From JADLDB01 sp040755835 (GTDB lineage: Bacteria > Myxococcota > Myxococcia > Myxococcales > Myxococcaceae): a stretch of DNA of 64,000 nt. The notes under the pieces are model-generated. The model did not search any database and was not told the DNA's origin. It saw nothing but the letters and a program-made list of their open reading frames with translations. Position 1 is the stretch's first letter, and each line of letters starts with the position of its first letter. Shown here in pieces: positions 62,316 through 64,000 of the stretch. Both the position numbers and the translations under genes were made by a program. The stretch lies in assembly GCA_040755835.1 (NCBI GenBank), contig JBFMAB010000070.1, positions 5,699 to 69,698 of the forward strand. Direction: 5' to 3'.

Positions 62316-63221
62316 GTGCGTTGGCTGGTGATGCTGCTGTGCCTGGTCGCGACGGGGGCCCGGGCTGAGGGCGCTTTCCCGGGCGACGTGCCGCTGGCCG
62401 CGACGCTGCTGGGGCAGGTGGCGCCGAAGAACGAGGCCATCGCGAAGGGCAGCCAGCAGGTTGACGATGGCGACTTCGAGGACGCGGTGAAGACGCTCGA
62501 GAAGGGCCTCGAGCAGCCGGATCTCACCGACGACCAGCTCGTCGAGCTGTACCGCCTGCTGGGCCTCTCGCACCTGTACCTGGGCAACGAGGAGAAGGCG
62601 CGTGACGCCTTCGAGAAGCTCCTGCAGGCGCGCCCCGACTACGAATTGCCGAAGACGGCGCCGCCGAAGATCCGCACGCTGTACGCGCGCATCAAGGACG
62701 ACATCCGCAAGCGGCGGGTGCGCCCGGTGACGCTGGCCGTCGAGGCGATCCCCGATGTCGACGGCGGCGCCGCGGTGGTGGTGCCCGCGCGCATCGAGGA
62801 CATGGCGCTGGGCGCGAAGGCGAAGCTCTTCTTCCGCCGCGCGGGCGTCCAGGCGTACAGCTCGGTGGACTTCACCCGCGAGAAGGGCTCGAAGGTCGAC
62901 TACGTCGCCACCATCCCCGCCTTCGAGGTGCCCGTCGAGGAGGCCGGCTTCGACATGGAGTACTACGTCGAGGTCGCGGACGCGGCGCAGCGGCGCCTCG
63001 CGGGCCGGGGCGACGCCTTCAACCCGCTCACCTTCCACGTCGCCTCCCCGGCGGCCACCCCGCCGCCGGTCGCCAAGTCGCGGCCCTGGTACAAGAATCC
63101 GTGGGTGTGGGTCGGCATCGGCGCCGGCGCCGCGGCGGTGACGACGGGCGTGGTGCTGATCGCCACCAGCCAGCAGTCAGCCACCCTGCCCATCCAGATC
63201 CAGATCGAGGGGATGCCATGA
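62316..63221 (+). CDS. Exported TPR-like protein with C-terminal membrane helix
   Basis: A 301-residue protein from GTG 62316, which has GGAAAGGGGG upstream and opens a signal peptide (VRWLVMLLCLVATGARA). Residues 30-130 form TPR-like helix pairs (YRLLGLSHLYLGNEEKARDAFEKLL). A beta-rich domain follows, then a C-terminal hydrophobic segment (WVWVGIGAGAAAVTTGVVL) and a short polar tail. Its stop overlaps the start of the next lipoprotein by 4 bases. I do not recognise a named family. Confidence 0.78.
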   Translation: MRWLVMLLCLVATGARAEGAFPGDVPLAATLLGQVAPKNEAIAKGSQQVDDGDFEDAVKTLEKGLEQPDLTDDQLVELYRLLGLSHLYLGNEEKARDAFEKLLQARPDYELPKTAPPKIRTLYARIKDDIRKRRVRPVTLAVEAIPDVDGGAAVVVPARIEDMALGAKAKLFFRRAGVQAYSSVDFTREKGSKVDYVATIPAFEVPVEEAGFDMEYYVEVADAAQRRLAGRGDAFNPLTFHVASPAATPPPVAKSRPWYKNPWVWVGIGAGAAAVTTGVVLIATSQQSATLPIQIQIEGMP

Positions 63222-63718
63222 CGCGCGCCGCCCTCCTCGCCCTGGCCGCGCTGGCCCTGTCCGCCTGCGGGCCCGCCGCGCTGCCCGGCGACGGCTTCGA
63301 CATTCAGCTCGTCGTCTCGCGCGGGTTGCTCGACCAGATCAGCACCTTCCAGATCGCGCTCGTCACGCAAGGTGCGTCGCTCGACTGCGTCGCGGTGCAG
63401 AAGGCCTGTTTGAAGGACCAGGTGGCCGACACGCGCTTCGTGCCGCTGAAGGACAGCGCGGGCGTCGCGCGCAAGGCCCTGCGCTTCGACATCTCGCTCA
63501 CCACCGGCACGCCCAACACGCAGGACGCGACGCTGCGCGACCTGCCGCTCGGCCGCGACTTCGCGCTGGTGGTGGAGGCCCTGTCGAAGGACGCCCCGCC
63601 CCGCCTCGCCGGCAGCTCCTGCAACTACGTGAAGGAACTCACCGCGGGCAAAAATCCGCGCGTGTTCGCGAAGATCGAGATGCTGGCGACGCCGGCGAGC
63701 TGCGACCCGAGCCTCTGA
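63218..63718 (+). CDS. Small lipoprotein, coupled to the TPR-like gene
   Basis: A 166-residue protein from ATG 63218. The signal MTRAALLALAALALSAC has a lipobox ALSAC. The body is a beta-rich domain with Cys residues at about 57, 64 and 141 onward, and ends PASCDPSL. It is translationally coupled to the TPR-like gene and probably works with it at the membrane. Function unknown. Confidence 0.75.
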   Translation: MTRAALLALAALALSACGPAALPGDGFDIQLVVSRGLLDQISTFQIALVTQGASLDCVAVQKACLKDQVADTRFVPLKDSAGVARKALRFDISLTTGTPNTQDATLRDLPLGRDFALVVEALSKDAPPRLAGSSCNYVKELTAGKNPRVFAKIEMLATPASCDPSL

Positions 63719-63721
63719 CTC

Positions 63722-64000
63722 GACTTTCACCGTTTCGCGGCATCGGCGAGGCGGGGACATCGCGGTCGGGCGGGCCTCGCGACGTCAGTTGCCACCGCCG
63801 AACTTTGCCACCGCCGAACTGCAGAGCTTCACGACCGCCGGCTCTCGATGGAGAAGTCGCAGGTCACCCGGCGCGTCCGGCGCCTCGAGCAGGGCCTGCA
63901 GGTCGCGCTGCTCGTTCGCACGATGCGTTCGGTCCGCCCCACGCCCGAGGGCGAGTCGCTGTTGAGTCGCGTTGGTCCGGCCCTCGAAGAACTCGACCGC
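63722..64000 (+). pseudogene. Broken N-terminus of a LysR-type regulator (runs off the right edge)
   Basis: From 63821 the plus frame reads a LysR helix-turn-helix and wing: AELHDRRLSMEKSQV, then TRRVRRLEQGLQV and VRTMRSVRPTPEGE. The only in-frame start is the ATG at 63848, in the middle of the helix-turn-helix, so the frame as it stands would lack helix 2. A perfect 16-base tandem repeat just upstream (63789-63820) shifts the frame by one; without it, FRGIGEAGTS would join the LysR sequence, as in typical N-termini. It may therefore be a recent frameshift pseudogene. Confidence 0.6.
63789..63820. repeat. 16-base perfect tandem duplication
   Basis: TTGCCACCGCCGAACT occurs twice in direct succession (63789-63804 and 63805-63820). 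The unit length is not a multiple of three, so it changes the reading frame of the LysR-type sequence. Confidence 0.9.

Overview
The window is about 70% G+C and densely coded on both strands. It reads as chromosomal DNA of a member of the Myxococcota (former Deltaproteobacteria). Supporting clues are a C-terminal MYXO-CTERM-type sorting signal on a matrixin-like protease, many Cys-rich lipoproteins, REC/DUF4388/J-domain/TPR and kinase/TPR fusions, a sigma factor resembling the myxobacterial sigma-70 families, and the order rpmF-fabH-fabD-fabG-acpP-fabF followed by rpiB, glyA, nrdR and ribD. The genus cannot be set from this sequence alone.

Layout. 1-9.9 kb holds exported proteins (a beta-barrel-like protein, a SpoIID-like protein, two large lipoproteins), an acyl-CoA dehydrogenase and tRNA-Cys(GCA) with a good promoter. 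10-21 kb holds a MoxR ATPase, a REC-DUF4388-J-TPR regulator, a patatin, a branched-chain aminotransferase, a winged-helix AAA+ ATPase, a GNAT enzyme, and a PilZ / cNMP-binding / PilT group. 21.2-24.6 kb is formate-tetrahydrofolate ligase followed by an atypical two-gene module, a RecF/OLD-like AAA ATPase coupled to a DUF4276-like TOPRIM-fold protein, which is a candidate phage-defence pair. 24.9-30.7 kb is a partial respiratory complex I operon (nuoC-D-G-H-I) behind a clear sigma-70 promoter. 30.7-33.7 kb has an AmpG-like permease and a metallophosphoesterase.

33.8-42.1 kb is one long minus-strand operon: a hypothetical protein, hemD, a small secreted protein, a MYXO-CTERM metalloprotease, a GspE/PilB-type ATPase, a phospholipase-D-like protein and two TPR proteins. 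42.2-49.1 kb holds trxA, mgtE, ribD-nrdR-glyA, a phosphate-selective-type porin with a Pho-box-like array in front, a lipoprotein and rpiB.

49.1-56.2 kb is an accessory island set between rpiB and the fab operon. It contains a six-repeat Cys/Trp lipoprotein, a heptad-repeat S74-chaperone (tail-fibre-like) protein, a Gly-rich lipoprotein, a divergent ECF-type sigma factor and a zinc-finger/Ser-Thr kinase/TPR receptor. A 138-bp decayed copy of the 5' part of rpiB and a frameshifted IS66-like transposase tail lie at its fab-side edge, which suggests transposon-linked insertion or duplication. 56.2-62.2 kb is the fatty-acid synthesis operon, and the right edge has a TPR protein, a lipoprotein and a broken LysR-type gene.

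The most promising candidates for something undescribed are the sigma/kinase/surface-protein island and the AAA + DUF4276 pair.
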